NCBI GenBank assembly: GCA_015478945.1
Contig: JABUQX010002590.1
Location: 76,001-140,000, forward strand
DNA: 64,000 nt
Origin: Trachelipus rathkii
Lineage: Eukaryota > Arthropoda > Malacostraca > Isopoda > Trachelipodidae
Reading direction: 5' to 3'
The position numbers were made by a program, and so were the translations under genes. Under the pieces are notes generated by a model, which saw only the letters and a program-made list of their open reading frames with translations, did no database searches and was not told the DNA's origin. Each line of letters opens with the position of its first letter. Positions within the stretch are counted from its first letter, which is position 1. Of this stretch, positions 1-11,949 are shown piece by piece.

Positions 1-2019
1 TACGACGCGATCTGCTCAAAGTGGTGTTGCGTTCCGTCGCGCTCCAATGGTGTTCCAACTCAGAAACGCAGTCTCGTCCCAGACCGCGGGGGCCCAGTTC
101 TTAGAGCGACCGTTCAATTCTGGCTTGATGCCACTTAAGAACAATAAATTTGTAATCATTATACTTCTTGATTATTTGTGTATCATTTAACCCATTAGGT
201 ATTATGCTGTTAGGTACGGTTATGCTAAATTTTGTTGTAATTAATTTACTAATTAATGTAAAATTAACATTGTCATGTTGGAGGTATGTTTGATAAAGTA
301 TGAATGGGAATTGTTTTTTTTGTGATCTTGTTAGTTACTTTTACTGGTTATTGCTATCTTAGATAGTGTTACCACTTTTAGTCCTACATAATATGAGTGA
401 GTGTGGTCCTATATTATTTTCTTAGTGCATGTTACATCATGTTAGCTTTTTATTTAATAGGGAAAACTTTGTTACGTAGGCATACTTTCGCTCTTATAAA
501 AATATTATGTAATTTATGTTTATATTCACATTTATTTTTGAATTTATATAATGTTATTTATATATTTTAGTTATTAAATAATAATGCTTTAATGTCTCAA
601 TTGTAATATTAACATTTTTAATCTGTACAGAATATACTTTTCTAAAAGTGTTATTAATTGAATTAAGTGTACGTTTTTGGATGCTATGTTAATAGCTTTA
701 CATTGTCCAATTAATTTAATTTCTAATTGGGTATCAGTGTATCAAAATAAATATCGAAATTTGAACTTTTAAATTCAAACAAAGGAAGAATTTCCCACTA
801 TTTTTATTATTTAGTTTTCTTAGTATATTTGCCACCACTCAAAGAAATAGCTCTTTTACTGCTGTACCATATTAACTATTTGAATAAAATTAATCTTTTG
901 CAATTTTCTATTCCTTTTTGCCAAAAAAAAAGAAAGAAAAATTTAAAGAAAATCAAAGTTTTATTTCTTAATTCAGAGAATGGATGGATAAAACTGTGAA
1001 TAAAAGAGGCTATCGATTTTGGAGCCTCTCATATGAAAAAGGACAAGTTTCCCCATTGTCAAGGAAATACTTTATGAAAAACTTATATCGGCCTATGCTT
1101 TCCCCAAGCAACCAGTATTCACTGTACTTATAGGGTTATGTATAAAAACAATCATAAGAGTTAAATTTCATAAACAGAAAACGAGTAAAAATTTTACTTC
1201 TAATTGTTATTAGATTTTATTTATTTTTATAAATGTTTATATTCTGTATAGCTTCGATTTGAGCATATAATTTTATGATGAAAGCTTATTATTTCATAAA
1301 AAGACATGAACAACTTAAAACAATTTCAACATACTTCATATACATCATAGGTTACCATGATAAAAATTTAGGATTTGATACGCAGAGTTCATGCCAGCGA
1401 TCGCTGAGGTCTGCGCGCGCTAAGGATCCCACTCGCTTAAACACTTAAACTATATCTTACCTCAGAACTCCTCCTTCCTCATTCTTCTGTTATCGCTTAA
1501 AACCCCTGAACAAATTCTATTCCCCACTCCATCCATATCTTCCCTTTATGTTCTTGTCTCTCATTCTTAAGGTTCCTGTTCTTCTCCTCTGTTTTGTGCA
1601 TTCCACGTGCACTTGTCTGTGCGTGTCTTTTTTGTTTTCAAGGGGGACCCACCTCCGGTTTAGTGATTCTCATGGACTCTAACGAAAAAATGCCCGAACC
1701 CGAAAATCTCTCGGACACACCGTGTTCTCCTGCAAGCCGACTCCAACTCCGAGAAAATGCCCCGAACTCCCACCTCTTAACTACATGCTGAAAGTTATCA
1801 TGTCATTGCTACTATCATGTGTTTAAGTAATATAAGCCTGATATACTATGAGTTGAGGCCAGCCGGCTTCCCCTTCACTCAAATCCCATCTTTGTGCGGA
1901 TCTGCTTATCGATAAACGAGAGTGCTTGCGTCTCACCCGGAGCGAGATACGTCATCATATAACGGTAATACTGAAAACAGTCTGAACAAAATTATATCCC
2001 AATAATTATTGTTATTTTA

Positions 2020-2330
2020 AAGCCTAACGTGTTTCAGAACGAATTTGACCTTGGCGCTAGGGCACCACCCCCTTAGGGGTGACCGTAGGTCACCAAAAAA
2101 ACTCGCCAGGAATCAGTTTATCACACACACAATAACTCAAAACTCATGAGAATTATTATCTTATACCATGAATCTCAAAAGAATTTGTATGAATAACTAC
2201 GACAGGCTATTTTCTGAGTAGACTCTATAGTCAACTCCTTTATAGAATGATGTTAAGATCTAGTCGGCGACTCAGAAGCCGTATGCGAAGAAGAAACCCT
2301 CGGGCGGGGAGAGTCTGAAAGTAACAAAGA
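2020..2330 (+). repeat. GC-rich hairpin-bearing repeat, copy 1
   Basis: A moderately GC-rich block with a short hairpin around 2064-2083 (cccccttaggggtg core). It ends with a stretch near 2280-2310 containing the string tatgcgaagaagaaaccctc. Its inverted copy is at 7090-7390. It may be part of a longer unit running from about 1600 to 2830, which also has a GGGGGT/ACCCCCC hairpin near 2784-2800. No coding content recognised. Confidence 0.6.
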
Positions 2331-2859
2331 GTTTCGCGTTGATACCAAATTCGAGAGAAAAACCAGCCCCACAACACCATCAACAGGGAAATACAGTCTT
2401 TTATTATACGTACGTAACTACTCAGTAATACACCTTTCTTGACGAGGTTTTGCCTATCCTCTTATAGAACGGAATATCGAGAGTAACTATGACCTAGTGT
2501 GGTGAATATGCTCCACAAGAATCACCAGACGATGTGTAGTGTATGCGCACGGTCGCGCTCGCGCGGACTCACCCCACATATAGTCATAAATATTGGCGAA
2601 ATAGAATCTACTACCGAGATCTCCCAGACTGAGATAGTGAGTGAGCACCGCCATTTTTCAAGGCGGCTCAAGCTCGAACTCTTCCATGTTAGGGCTATGA
2701 AATACTGGTAATCTCGGTTTGGAAAGCCAAGATAAGGGTATAATGAAACGAAGGCCGGTCCCCGCGGTTCTCCCAAACGTCTTCGGGGGTAACCCCCCTG
2801 CTCGATTGGGACTCCACATCCGTACCCGACCCCTACAATATGACTAGAAAAATATTTTG

Positions 2860-3660
2860 GAATACACCACGGATTTCAGAGAAGTCGATCGTATGAACCT
2901 CTCATGTATCAGTAGATTAATTAACATCCCCAAGCTCATATAATCAGACCTATAACTATGTCCTTCATATCCGAAAAAGGGTGGAGGTACATCCCCCAAT
3001 AAAATTTGGAGTTAACTGGAGCACGCATCTACATCAATTCAGCTACTATCATATAAATTATGAGAAGTCATTCTGTAACTACCCAAATCATGAATAAGTA
3101 TAAGATTATTATGACCTGAGATACATGAAAACTTCATAGGGATATATATAGACCTTATCATATTATGAAGTACCCATTATCGTATATGGTATTATATTAC
3201 ATATATCACAGTTCTAACATCCCAAAGTGGATATTCAACCCTGAGCCCACACTAAATTATAAATACTATATAATTAATATTGCTTGATATATATTATATA
3301 TAATTTAAGTAAAATAAATTGATATATATAGGATATATATATTATATATACTATCTGTTCTTATTGATGTATCATTCTGAATTATATAAGCAGTAAAACA
3401 AAAAGAAAAAAAAGAAAAAGCTACAGTATACAAAATATAACACGCCCACACATATTATCAAAAGAATTGAGTTGACGAAAGAAGAAATTTAAAACATTAA
3501 AAAACAATAATGATATCATGAAAAAAAAAAAAAATTTCTCAAACCCATAATAACACTCTATCAACACATGGATCACACAAAACTTTTTAATACAAATACA
3601 TTTTTCAGAATAAAAAAAATTGTGATAAATCCACTTTTAGCTCTCTATAGAGAATTCACA
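2860..3660. other. AT-rich stretch without recognisable genes
   Basis: TA-dinucleotide-like runs (3260-3350), poly-A runs and no coherent frame. It has little counterpart in the opposite arm of the surrounding palindrome, so it accounts for much of the length difference between the arms. Confidence 0.5.
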
Positions 3661-3689
3661 TTTCTAAAACAAACTAATTAAAAAAAAAA

Positions 3690-4300
3690 CACCCACACCA
3701 CACATATAAAAAAAAATATCCCTATCTTTATTTTCCTTATCTTCCTTTGTATATAACTGAAAAAGCAACCTTACTCTCTTCCTCTTAACCATGACTTTTA
3801 CATTTCTCTCCTCGGTCATTACTTTACTGATCTCAATCCACTTTTTTCTTCGTCTCCCAGTCGATCCACTTCGGTTCCCAACACAACTCACCACTACTAC
3901 ATACGCTTAACACACCAACGAGTTATCATCCATCTCATATTCCCACACAATGACCAAACCCCATCTTCCATCGTACTTCGGACTTGCCTTTCTATCATTT
4001 TCCCCTCTCTTCACACCAAACATAGCTCTCAGACTACGCGTTTCTATTCCTCATTTTATTCAATGTCGTTCTAAGCACCCTCTTACAACAGCGCCTTTTA
4101 AGATTGTGCCAAAGCCTGAACCCATTGATACTTTAGAGACTATACCTCTGATTCCCAGGACCCTAGTGCTCACTCACTTATTACCGTTAACACTAGTTAA
4201 CAACACAACCCTCCGAAGACCTAGCGCAACTCAAGACTTAAGTCCTTTCATATCACCCAACGACTAATTGCACCAGGGCCCACCTTTCCTGCCACTGCTA
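3690..4300 (-). pseudogene. RTE-like LINE, 3' part of ORF (fragment, minus strand)
   Basis: Read on the minus strand this matches the C-terminal part of the LINE at 44380-46690. Matched segments include the block around aagtcttgagttgcgcta (about 4220-4240), the YGSET-type segment, and the GRxRKKWIE motif with following residues (frame 3664-3894, residues GRRRKKWIE). That motif is a conserved C-terminal signature of RTE-type LINE proteins (family knowledge). The reading frame is broken many times. The copy is 5'-truncated at about 4300, where a TA-rich tract begins. The plus-strand open frame 3950-4267 is only its antisense shadow. Its mirror copy lies at 5650-6445. Confidence 0.75.
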
Positions 4301-4317
4301 CTTCAGATTCTCTAATT

Positions 4318-4465
4318 ACTATATAATATATGTACTTACTATATATACCATATATATACTCTTACTACTATATATACTATATATACTCATGTATACTTAT
4401 ATATATACCTATATATATATATTTAATATATACTTATATGAATATATAATATTACTATAGAATGT
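4318..4465. repeat. TA-rich microsatellite
   Basis: Imperfect TA repeat interrupted by single C or G bases. It abuts the truncated 5' end of the minus-strand LINE fragment. The other arm has a matching TA tract at 5360-5655. Confidence 0.8.
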
Positions 4466-4589
4466 TTACCTTTTTATATTGTCTATTTCGATTAAGATAT
4501 TATTGCCATTGTCCTTCAATAGTGAATTCCGGGATATTCTTTTCGTGGACTGCTGAATTACATTCAAAATATGGCTCGTGTCTCCTCAT

Positions 4590-5255
4590 ATTCAATTCGT
4601 GCTTCTGAAGCTTGTGTTACTATATGTACTGCATGTTCTACTCCCTGGCTTTGGCATTGGAGACAAAATAGGTCTTAAGCGGACTCAGATTGCTATAATT
4701 TACGAATAGATCAAGCACTTTTTTAACTTATTACAAACCAAGGTTGGTTCGGTTAAACAAGTTTCTCAAAGAAGTAATCCAATCTATGTCTTTGAATAAT
4801 TTCATTCTGCATTAAAGTTTTAGTGTTTATAATAAAAGCAGTCAATAATCTTCTTGCCGTTGTAGTCTTATCTCTTTCTTGCTTCAATAATACGCTGAAT
4901 ACCTATAATTTTGAGACTCTTTTTCTGGTGTTTACTTATACAGAAGCACAAGTAGATGTATCTTCTCATGCATGAGTCAAAACGTATTTTAAATTATCGT
5001 TTTCTTATGTACATACGCTTCCATAATCCACTGCATAGAATCTTTGTCAGAACCGTTTGTTTTATAGTATGGCTCCATCCAGGTACTAAAATTTAACGAG
5101 CTCCATCAGTCACCCTGAGTTGCGTAAAAATTTCAACGATTTATAAATATCATCACATATATCAGAAGATGTTAGATGATTGAAAGTTTTTTGGAAACTT
5201 CCCCGAAGATCCCTGTTTGCTTTTGTTAGCCATCTGGCATGGAGCTGACACGAGC
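4590..5255. other. Centre of the large palindrome, unrecognised
   Basis: About 660 bases of ordinary composition between the clearly paired arms. The pairing becomes weak here: 4755-4785 and the complement of 5175-5205 show a loose match, but I cannot follow it further. A 12-bp perfect palindrome (ctcatgcatgag) lies near 4965. I see no coding similarity. Confidence 0.4.
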
Positions 5256-5359
5256 ATATTTTGAATGTATTTCAGTCCCGAAAAGATCTTCCGGAATTCA
5301 ACTATAAAAAGAACAACTGCGGCACTTAATATTCTAAATGGACAGAAAATAGAAAAACG

Positions 5360-5655
5360 TAAATATATTATATATATATATATTATATATATATTATATG
5401 ATATATTTATATAATATATAGTAATTCAAGTTTAAATATATTATTATAATATATATCATATATATAAAATATATACGATATATAACCCAACTAACTCTAC
5501 TTATATATGAATATAATATAATATATACTATAATATATATTATATATATATATAATATATACCCTATACACATATATATATATATATTACTATACTATAC
5601 TATATATTATACAATTAATATTACCCTATATATATATAGTATATATATATATTAA
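5360..5655. repeat. TA-rich microsatellite
   Basis: About 300 bases of imperfect TA repeat immediately 5' of the plus-strand LINE fragment. It is the mirror counterpart of the tract at 4318-4465. Confidence 0.85.
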
Positions 5656-6445
5656 GGAAAAACTAGTTGGGCAAGGCAGAAGTAAGTGGCTGGTTGCAAT
5701 AAATCTTGTTGATATGAAGAGACATAAGTCTTGAGTTGCGCATGGTCCTTTTCAGAGAGGGTGTAGTTGGTTACTAGTGTTAACGTATAGTAGTGAGTCT
5801 ATCTGGTCGGCAATAAGAGGTATAGATCTAAAGTTCAATGTGTTCAGCATATAATAATTTAAATGGACAATCCTTAAGGGCCGTGTTAGAGAGTGTAAAA
5901 GAAAAGAATTGATAAAAGAGGAGATGAACGTTATAGAGAGTTAGTATTGTTGATGAAAAGAGATAGGACGCGGGAGGAAAGTAATGATGGGGAGAATAAG
6001 TTGAAAGTACGATGAGAGGGTTTGGTCATGTGGATAAGAATGAGCATTGTATACTTCAGGTGGGTTAAAGCGTTATTATGGTATAGTGTGAGTGTGTTGG
6101 CGGAATCGAACCGGACTGGCTGGAGAATGCCGAAGAAAAAAAAAGTGAGATTGAAGTCAGTAAATAATTGCCCATGGAGGAATGAAAGAAATGTGAGGCA
6201 AAGGCGAAGAAGAAAGGTGCATAACAGGAGTGAAATTAGTGGGGTCTTTTAGAGGGGTACATGATTGTGAGGACGCACTTGGGTTTAACGGACATTGAAC
6301 GCCCCACACGACAAGATGCCAACTTAGGAGAACAGGATCCATCGACCAGTCTACTTTGAAGCGAAACAGAGTGGTGAGATTTTACTGATGCGACAAAATT
6401 TCTCGCTAGTAGTATGAAGGGGCGGTAATGAGCCTGTCTTTTCGA
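5655..6445 (+). pseudogene. RTE-like LINE, 3' part of ORF and 3' UTR (fragment)
   Basis: Collinear with 45930-46640 of the best LINE copy. Matches include the gtggctgg start, aagtcttgagttg, gtgttaacgtatagtagtgag, gaggtatagatctaaagt, tggacaatccttaaggg and the basic C-terminal stretch near 6120-6240 (frame 6022-6252, residues KVHNRSE). The 3' UTR continues to about 6445; for example, gtggtgagattttactga at 6372 aligns with gggtggatttttctgact of the reference copy. Stops and frameshifts throughout. The copy begins abruptly beside a TA tract. Confidence 0.75.
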
Positions 6446-6465
6446 CATAGATATATATTTATAAG

Positions 6466-6640
6466 ACATATTATTATATTTTATTTTATACTATATAGTA
6501 TATATATATACATATGTATATAATATATATACAGTAATATATATATAATAATATACTATATATATATATTACACTATATATCTATTATATATATATATTA
6601 ATATTATATTAAGATTACTATATAATATATTTATGATGCG
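6466..6640. repeat. TA-rich microsatellite
   Basis: Imperfect TA/TTA tract directly after the LINE 3' UTR. In the other LINE copies, too, the 3' end runs into a TA tract (46681 and about 40450), which suggests the microsatellite is part of the element's tail or its preferred neighbour. Confidence 0.8.
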
Positions 6641-7027
6641 CACCAGTTGGATCCACCATCCCTTTTCCCCATTGAAGGAATACGTTTAATTAAGGTGTCT
6701 GTAAGAAACCTTGAATATAATCTACGTGTATGGAAGCTCGACTCGGAATCCGTGGGAAAATTTCCAAAGGTCTGTAGGATGTATATAGAGGGGGGTCACC
6801 ACCGAGAGCGACGTAGCCACTACGCCCTCGTTTATACCCTTAATTGGTTTTCCAAAACCCGAGATTGAAGGTTAAAGCCTAACGGAGGAGTTTAGGCGTG
6901 AGCGTGGATGGGACGCAATAACTCGGTCGGTAGACGCATGATTACGTCAGCGCGCAGAGGCCTGAACGTCACCGTTGCGCAAACACGATAACACACATTA
7001 ATTATTATATTATTACATCGGAAGATT

Positions 7028-7053
7028 TTCGATTTTCCGAAGGAAAAATCGAA
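7028..7053. other. Perfect-stem hairpin
   Basis: Inverted repeat ttcgatttt-cc / gg-aaaaatcgaa around a short gaag loop, with one or two mismatches. It has no clear counterpart in the left palindrome arm. No function assigned. Confidence 0.4.
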
Positions 7054-7089
7054 TCTGTAGTCGAAAAAAAAAACGATCCCTTATTAAGG

Positions 7090-7390
7090 ACTCGTTTTTT
7101 ACGCACTTGGACTCTCGGATTCCCCCGAGGTTTCTTCTTCGCATACTCGGTGATCATGAGGTCCATAATATATTATCCTATAAGGTTTTAGAGTTAACGT
7201 AGTCGCGTCATTTCAAGATTTCACTTGATGTATTAGTGATATTGTGTAGTTGATATAAACTGTAATTCCCTGGCTGAGTTATGCTGTGACCGTTAAGGTC
7301 ACCCACTAAGGGTTTTGCCCCCCTAGCGTCCCAACAAAGGTCAAAATTATCGTGCCTTCGATAATACCACGTTAGGCTTAAAACGTATCG
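7090..7390 (-). repeat. GC-rich hairpin-bearing repeat, copy 2 (inverted)
   Basis: Reverse complement of 2030-2320. Shared landmarks are gaggtttcttcttcgcata (about 7128-7146), the CCCC-containing hairpin near 7300-7330 and ccacgttaggctta at 7368-7381. Further matching sequence continues to about 7830, including a CCCACC-gcga-GGTGGG hairpin at about 7640-7657. Confidence 0.65.
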
Positions 7391-8229
7391 GGCTTAAAAT
7401 TTGAATGGGAGTTATATATGACGTAATCTCGTCGGAGACGAGATTACTTCTCTCTGCGTCCCCCCGTAAGAGGGAGCGCTGTCCTATAAAAATTAAAAGC
7501 AAAAAAATTGATCGAGTAGAAGATTGCAAAACTTCAGAGAAAGGCATTTCGAGGCAATTCCGGATCAAGGTTGCGGAGTCGGATTCCGGAGACGGGAACT
7601 AGTCGGAGTTAGGTTCCGTTTTCGAGAAAGTCCAATGGGATCCACCCACCGCGAGGTGGGTCCCCCCCTTTGAAGAAAAAATAAGAAGAAGAAGAACATG
7701 ACTATGTGACCAAAAAAACAGTAGGAAAAAAGAAAGGAATAGAAGAAGAGAGAGGGCAGAAGGTCAAGGGGAAAGCAGAGCGAAGAGAAGAAAGCGATGA
7801 GATAGAGGAGTTCTGAGGAGATAGGCACAGAACACACGGTCCTGAGCCAAATGCGGTGCCAAGTAATAAACAATTTGTGTACATGATACAATATTTGTGT
7901 CTTTTTATAGGTTATTGGATCTGTAAGATTTCGCAAAAATAATGGTTTCAAAACCATCAAGAAAAAAATTAATAAATAAATAAATAAATAAAATAAATAA
8001 AATTTTCTTACACTTTTTATGTTATAATATAACTTACAAAATTTACGTTTTTAATACTACCCTAAAGCAGAAATCACTAAAATCAAGCGCCACACACCAG
8101 CCCCCTCTCACTACACCCTCCCTACCAATCGTGATCTAGTGATCTATTGATTAAGTTCACATTTCGTATGATTTTGGAAAAACATAACATAAAATTCAAG
8201 TCTTATACCAAATAGATAGAGAGGTTGCT

Positions 8230-8890
8230 AGTAACAAAGTTTTCACATAATAAAGCTTACTTAGCATCCTCTGAACTCAGAAAATAATGTACAGACGACA
8301 ATAACTAACTCTATCTTCAAACAGGAAAAATAAAACGGTCCAACATTAAAACAAAGTTTCACACCAAACAACAGTAAAGTAACCTAACATAGCATCCAAA
8401 AACGTAACTTATTCACACTTTGTCCCAACCATTATCTCAACATAACAATTGTTAAATTGACACTGACAAATAGGTAACTATTTAAACTAAAAATGTTACT
8501 AAACCTGTGTTAATATCATATAGGACCGGTTGAAAGTATGCTAACGTAACAAGTTTTCCTATTAATAAAGCTAACAGTGATTTAACATGAACTAAGAATA
8601 TAATATACCACCGACAAACCTGATCACTTCTTAGGTAAGGAAATAAACAAGTAACAGTTAACAGAAGATCCGTCACTTAACACTCAGTAAAGTAACTAAC
8701 AAGGACTCACAAAAAACACATTCCATTTATGCTTTTATCCAACATATCTCCAACATGACACTGTTAATTTTACATTAACCTGGTACGATAATTAACCAAA
8801 AAAAAATTAGCAGTAAACCGTACCCTAACCAGCAATAAATTACCAATGGGGTAGAAGTACAACAGAGTAAAGTTACTCTCATTAAAGCTA
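8230..8890 (-). repeat. Degenerate tandem repeat monomers (satellite-like)
   Basis: Successive ~320-bp monomers share the landmark (a)ataaagctaac preceded by a gttacaa/gtaacaag-like string (near 8250, 8567 and 8877), followed by acaacaataactaac or accgacaaacc-like strings. The same landmarks recur at about 10320, 10675 and 10940. In opposite orientation they recur in the first kilobase (for example gttagctttttatttaatag near 441-460). No reading frame. Confidence 0.65.
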
Positions 8891-8911
8891 AGCTATGACA
8901 GTTACATTATT

Positions 8912-8913
<2 letters not shown>

Positions 8914-8946
<33 letters not shown>

Positions 8947-8955
8947 CACAACAAC
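8914..8955. repeat. (CA)n microsatellite
   Basis: About 16 uninterrupted CA units followed by caacacaacaaca. Simple sequence. Confidence 0.95.
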
Positions 8956-8959
8956 AGAC

Positions 8960-10060
8960 GAAAAAACAACATAAAATAAACAGCCATCATCCTCAATGTA
9001 GTCAATAAATCGAACATACGAGTGAAGTAAAACAGTTTCGTATTTTATAACATAGAATTTTCAAATTGAAAAAAAAAACGTTTTATATAAATACACATTT
9101 TAAAAACAAAATTATCAGAATACATAAAAAATATAAGTTATTTTAAAACTATAGTATAATTCAACGATCCAGCGGAACTAGGATTCCAAAGTTGCCTGAG
9201 TACGTCTTTCTATCTATCTCTCTAAAAGATTCAATACCCTTTGAAGGCAATGTAAAGGTATAAAATGTCTTCACGCAACACTAAAACCTATTTTTCTGCA
9301 TTATTGTCGATTATCAACAGAACTCATTCCTTAGTACAATAGAGAAGAAAGAGTATACAACAACTTCATCCAAGCTGATAAGTTTGAATTAGAGAGCATA
9401 ATTCTGTTATTACCGTCATTATATGGGTATAACACACATCGTTTGCGTGTAAAAATGCGTAGATTACACCTGATCTAGTATGTATTAAGTCATCGAGTAT
9501 GTTAACATCGTTATGATTTATGTTTAAATTCATTTTATTTATAAGCAATTTGCTGTAAATATTTCCAGACGTTTCGGAACCGCTGGAAACCGTAATTTAC
9601 ATGATACGGTTTAGAAGGCACCCAACAATCGATGGGGTTCCAGTAGTTGCGTTACATCAAAGGGTTTTAATATTGTCACAACACGAGAACACAACGTCCT
9701 ATCTATTATAGAACCACTTATGTTGTCTTCCCAGTTAGATAATTCACTAAGCGTTGATCTTTTGGATAAAGAAACACTTATCCTCTACCCATACAGCAAC
9801 GATGTCGATAATCTTTGATGAATCCATCAGCACAAAACGAATAAAGGTCTATTATTTGACCCTTTGGCAGAAAATAAAAGCAACGTAACGACTGCCATTG
9901 GTTTACGATTAAAAATAAATGACACATCATTGGAATAACGAAGCTCCTTCGTGAAGATATCAACAAACAGACGTGGAGATGCGGGGAGAAGTCATCGTAC
10001 CAGCACAGCGAAAAAAAAAGTCCTACTGACGGAAAATCGTATGCGCGTAAACAACCCTTT
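8960..10060. other. Intergenic sequence, nothing recognised
   Basis: Mixed composition with no repeat family I could match. A 103-codon open frame on the minus strand (9778-10089) has no motif I recognise. It includes a WYDDF segment and hydrophobic stretches, but nothing supports it as a gene: no splice structure, no copy elsewhere in the window. Confidence 0.4.
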
Positions 10061-10167
10061 ATAGGTAATGAGATTCTTTCTTTCAGCAAATAAGAAAAGA
10101 AAGTTTAAAACAAAGAATACCAACGCAAACGAACCATATCAGGTCAAAAGGGTATATATTCTCGCTA

Positions 10168-10257
10168 AGACCAACAACAACAACCAGCAACAACAACAAA
10201 CAAACAACAACATACAAACAAACAACAACAACACACAACAACAACAAACAACATAAA
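10168..10257 (+). repeat. (CAA)n-type microsatellite
   Basis: Imperfect CAA/ACAAAC repeat. It generates an apparent 62-codon frame rich in Asn and Gln that should not be read as a protein. Confidence 0.95.
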
Positions 10258-10299
10258 GATAGTACAAAAAAATAAGTTCTTTATATACCAACCAACGAA

Positions 10300-11110
10300 T
10301 ATATGCTAAACGTAACATTGTGAAAAACTTCACGCTAATAACAAGCAACAATAGACGTTACCAGAATCTAAGATAATACTGTACAATAAACAAATTTCTA
10401 ACAGCACCTTACACACGAATAAACAAAACTAACATTAATATGCAAAATTAGCTGGGGTGGAAAGCTACGAGCCCCAGCGTACAAGACCGATAACCTTATT
10501 CACACCTTTTACAAGCATATCTCTAACATATCATAGTTAATTTTACCATTAACCCACTAGTTTGAACTTACCGTGAGCATCTCGTGTAGTATCATTCGGA
10601 TAAAAACATAGCACAAAAATGAGTTCTTTATATACTAACCTGAGCGAATGATTAGTTAACATTACAATGTTCGCACTAATAATAAAGCTAATCAAGCATC
10701 ATATTGGAACTAAAAAATAATGCTTTACAACGACCAAACATTAAACACAAACTTAGCGCGACTAATAAGAACAGTTATACATTAACCAAAGTTCCACACT
10801 AACACCTGTAAAGTAAACTGAAGTCATTGCTATCTATAACCAAAACGTAACCTATCATACTTTTTAACTTAAGGTTTTACTATATCATACTGGCCCACGA
10901 GAAAGATGTATGCTTACTGAACAAATTTTTAGCTTCAATAAAGCTAACATGTGTTCATTAAAACCGTGGAAATTAGCAAAAGTCTATTGCAAACCTAACA
11001 TTACCCAATGCGTATGAATAATCAAGCTAACATCCTAAAAATTCCTATTTATCAAAAGGTAAAGTAAATAATTAGATCATACAATACTCGATAAGTTCCC
11101 GCTTTTCGAG
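10300..11110 (-). repeat. Degenerate tandem repeat monomers, continued
   Basis: Monomers related to 8230-8890. Landmarks: cgctaataacaagcaac (about 10333), cactaataataaagctaatc (about 10665) and aataaagctaacatg (about 10940). The stretch aaagttccacacta..cagt/tgtaaagtaa..aaaacgtaacc (10790-10850) closely follows aaagtttcacacca..cagtaaagtaacc..aaaacgtaac (8355-8410). Spacing is irregular, 260-360 bases. Confidence 0.6.
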
Positions 11111-11900
11111 CATATATTAGCAGCAGATAAAGCCGTATTATCTAACAAAAATCCCTTAACAAAAGTGACCAATCTATCAAAATGCCAGCATCTTGAACTA
11201 TTGAATTGACACTACCTTTAACATAAAAAAGTGTCAATCGTTTCGAGCTCATAACATTACATTGACCTATGAAATAAACGTAAGACCATTAGTCAAAAGT
11301 CTAGGCAAACCTAACATTACTCAAACAAAAAACTTAACCTAGCTCACGTTTCTAACACATCATCGTCAGTTAGGCCTAGTAATATCTTACAAAAAACTCA
11401 TCATTCTCTAACAAATCAGTGCTAATTTCACCTAGCGTATGAATAATCCGCAAACATCCTGAAAATATAAAGTAGCAAACAGGTCATACAATACTCGAAA
11501 TGTTCCCACTTTCCAGCATTCTGCAACAGTTTATAATTTAAGTGTTTAAAAATATTCCCTTAAAAAAAAAAGATGCCATTCTATCAAAGATACATGCATC
11601 TTGAACTATGAATTGACCACTATCTTCATCAAAGTGTCACTCGTCTCGAGTATAACTCATTTGAGCTATGAATAAGCGTAGAACATTAGCAAAATTCTCG
11701 GACAAACCTAACATTTACCTCAAACAAAATTCTTAAACATGCCTCATGTGTTTCTAAACATATCATCGCCCAGTTAACAACACAGTGTAATAATCTTACA
11801 AACTCATTCATATTCTCAACAAATCAGTGTAATAATTTCACACAGTATAGTAATGTTTAACATAACGTACCTAACTTTACGAAAATTAACACAAGCTTTC
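11110..11900 (-). repeat. Palindromic satellite array, left arm (two ~400-bp units)
   Basis: Two tandem units, about 11130-11510 and 11520-11890, share in order: attccctta, a bccatctatcaaa string, gcatcttgaactat-gaattgacac, agtgtca-tcgt-tcgag, cattagcaaaa, caaacctaacatta, gtttctaacatatcatcg, ttaacaca-gtaataatcttac and aacaaatcagtg. The same landmarks appear reverse-complemented at 12420-13165. No coding capacity. Confidence 0.75.
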
Positions 11901-11949
11901 TATTAACAGAGTATCTAAAAGCAACACTAATCACCTCCCAAAGAGAAAA

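Larger units (their letters stand above)
170..4590 (+). repeat. Left arm of a ~9-kb imperfect inverted duplication
   Basis: Seen in sequence: successive blocks of this arm reappear, reverse-complemented and in mirror order, in 5255-8830. Matched pairs by eye include 251-290 with 8745-8785, 676-695 with 8382-8402, 1627-1790 with 7560-7680, 2030-2320 with 7090-7390, about 2700-2800 with 6780-6870, the LINE fragment 3690-4300 with 5650-6260, and 4513-4590 with 5255-5320. The order is strictly mirrored. The sum of paired coordinates drifts from about 9030 at the outside to about 9850-9950 near the middle, so the left arm carries several hundred extra bases, mainly the AT-rich stretch 2860-3660. 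The arms differ by many small indels. Whether this is a genomic inversion-duplication or a fold-back read artefact cannot be settled here. Confidence 0.8.
5255..8830 (-). repeat. Right arm of the ~9-kb imperfect inverted duplication
   Basis: Reverse-complement partner of 170-4590, with the same order of blocks: palindrome shoulder, TA run, LINE 3' part, TA run, GC-rich blocks, purine-rich block 7680-7830, then satellite-like sequence 8230-8830. The outermost clear match is around 8780-8830, which pairs with 170-260. Beyond that, the CA microsatellite at 8914 has no visible partner, so the palindrome appears to end there or at the window edge. Confidence 0.8.

Noticed and set aside
3950..4267. 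105-codon plus-strand open frame
   Set aside because: Antisense shadow of the LINE fragment 3690-4300.
7565..7960. 131-codon minus-strand open frame, Phe/Ser/Leu-rich
   Set aside because: It lies over a purine-rich tract that reads as poly-Phe/Ser on the other strand, inside the palindrome arm. The mirror copy at 1500-1790 does not preserve the frame.
9778..10089. 103-codon minus-strand open frame as a transposase
   Set aside because: A WYDDF string drew attention, but no catalytic triad, helix-turn-helix or terminal repeats could be made out.
10068..10256. Asn/Gln-rich open frame
   Set aside because: Translation of a CAA microsatellite.
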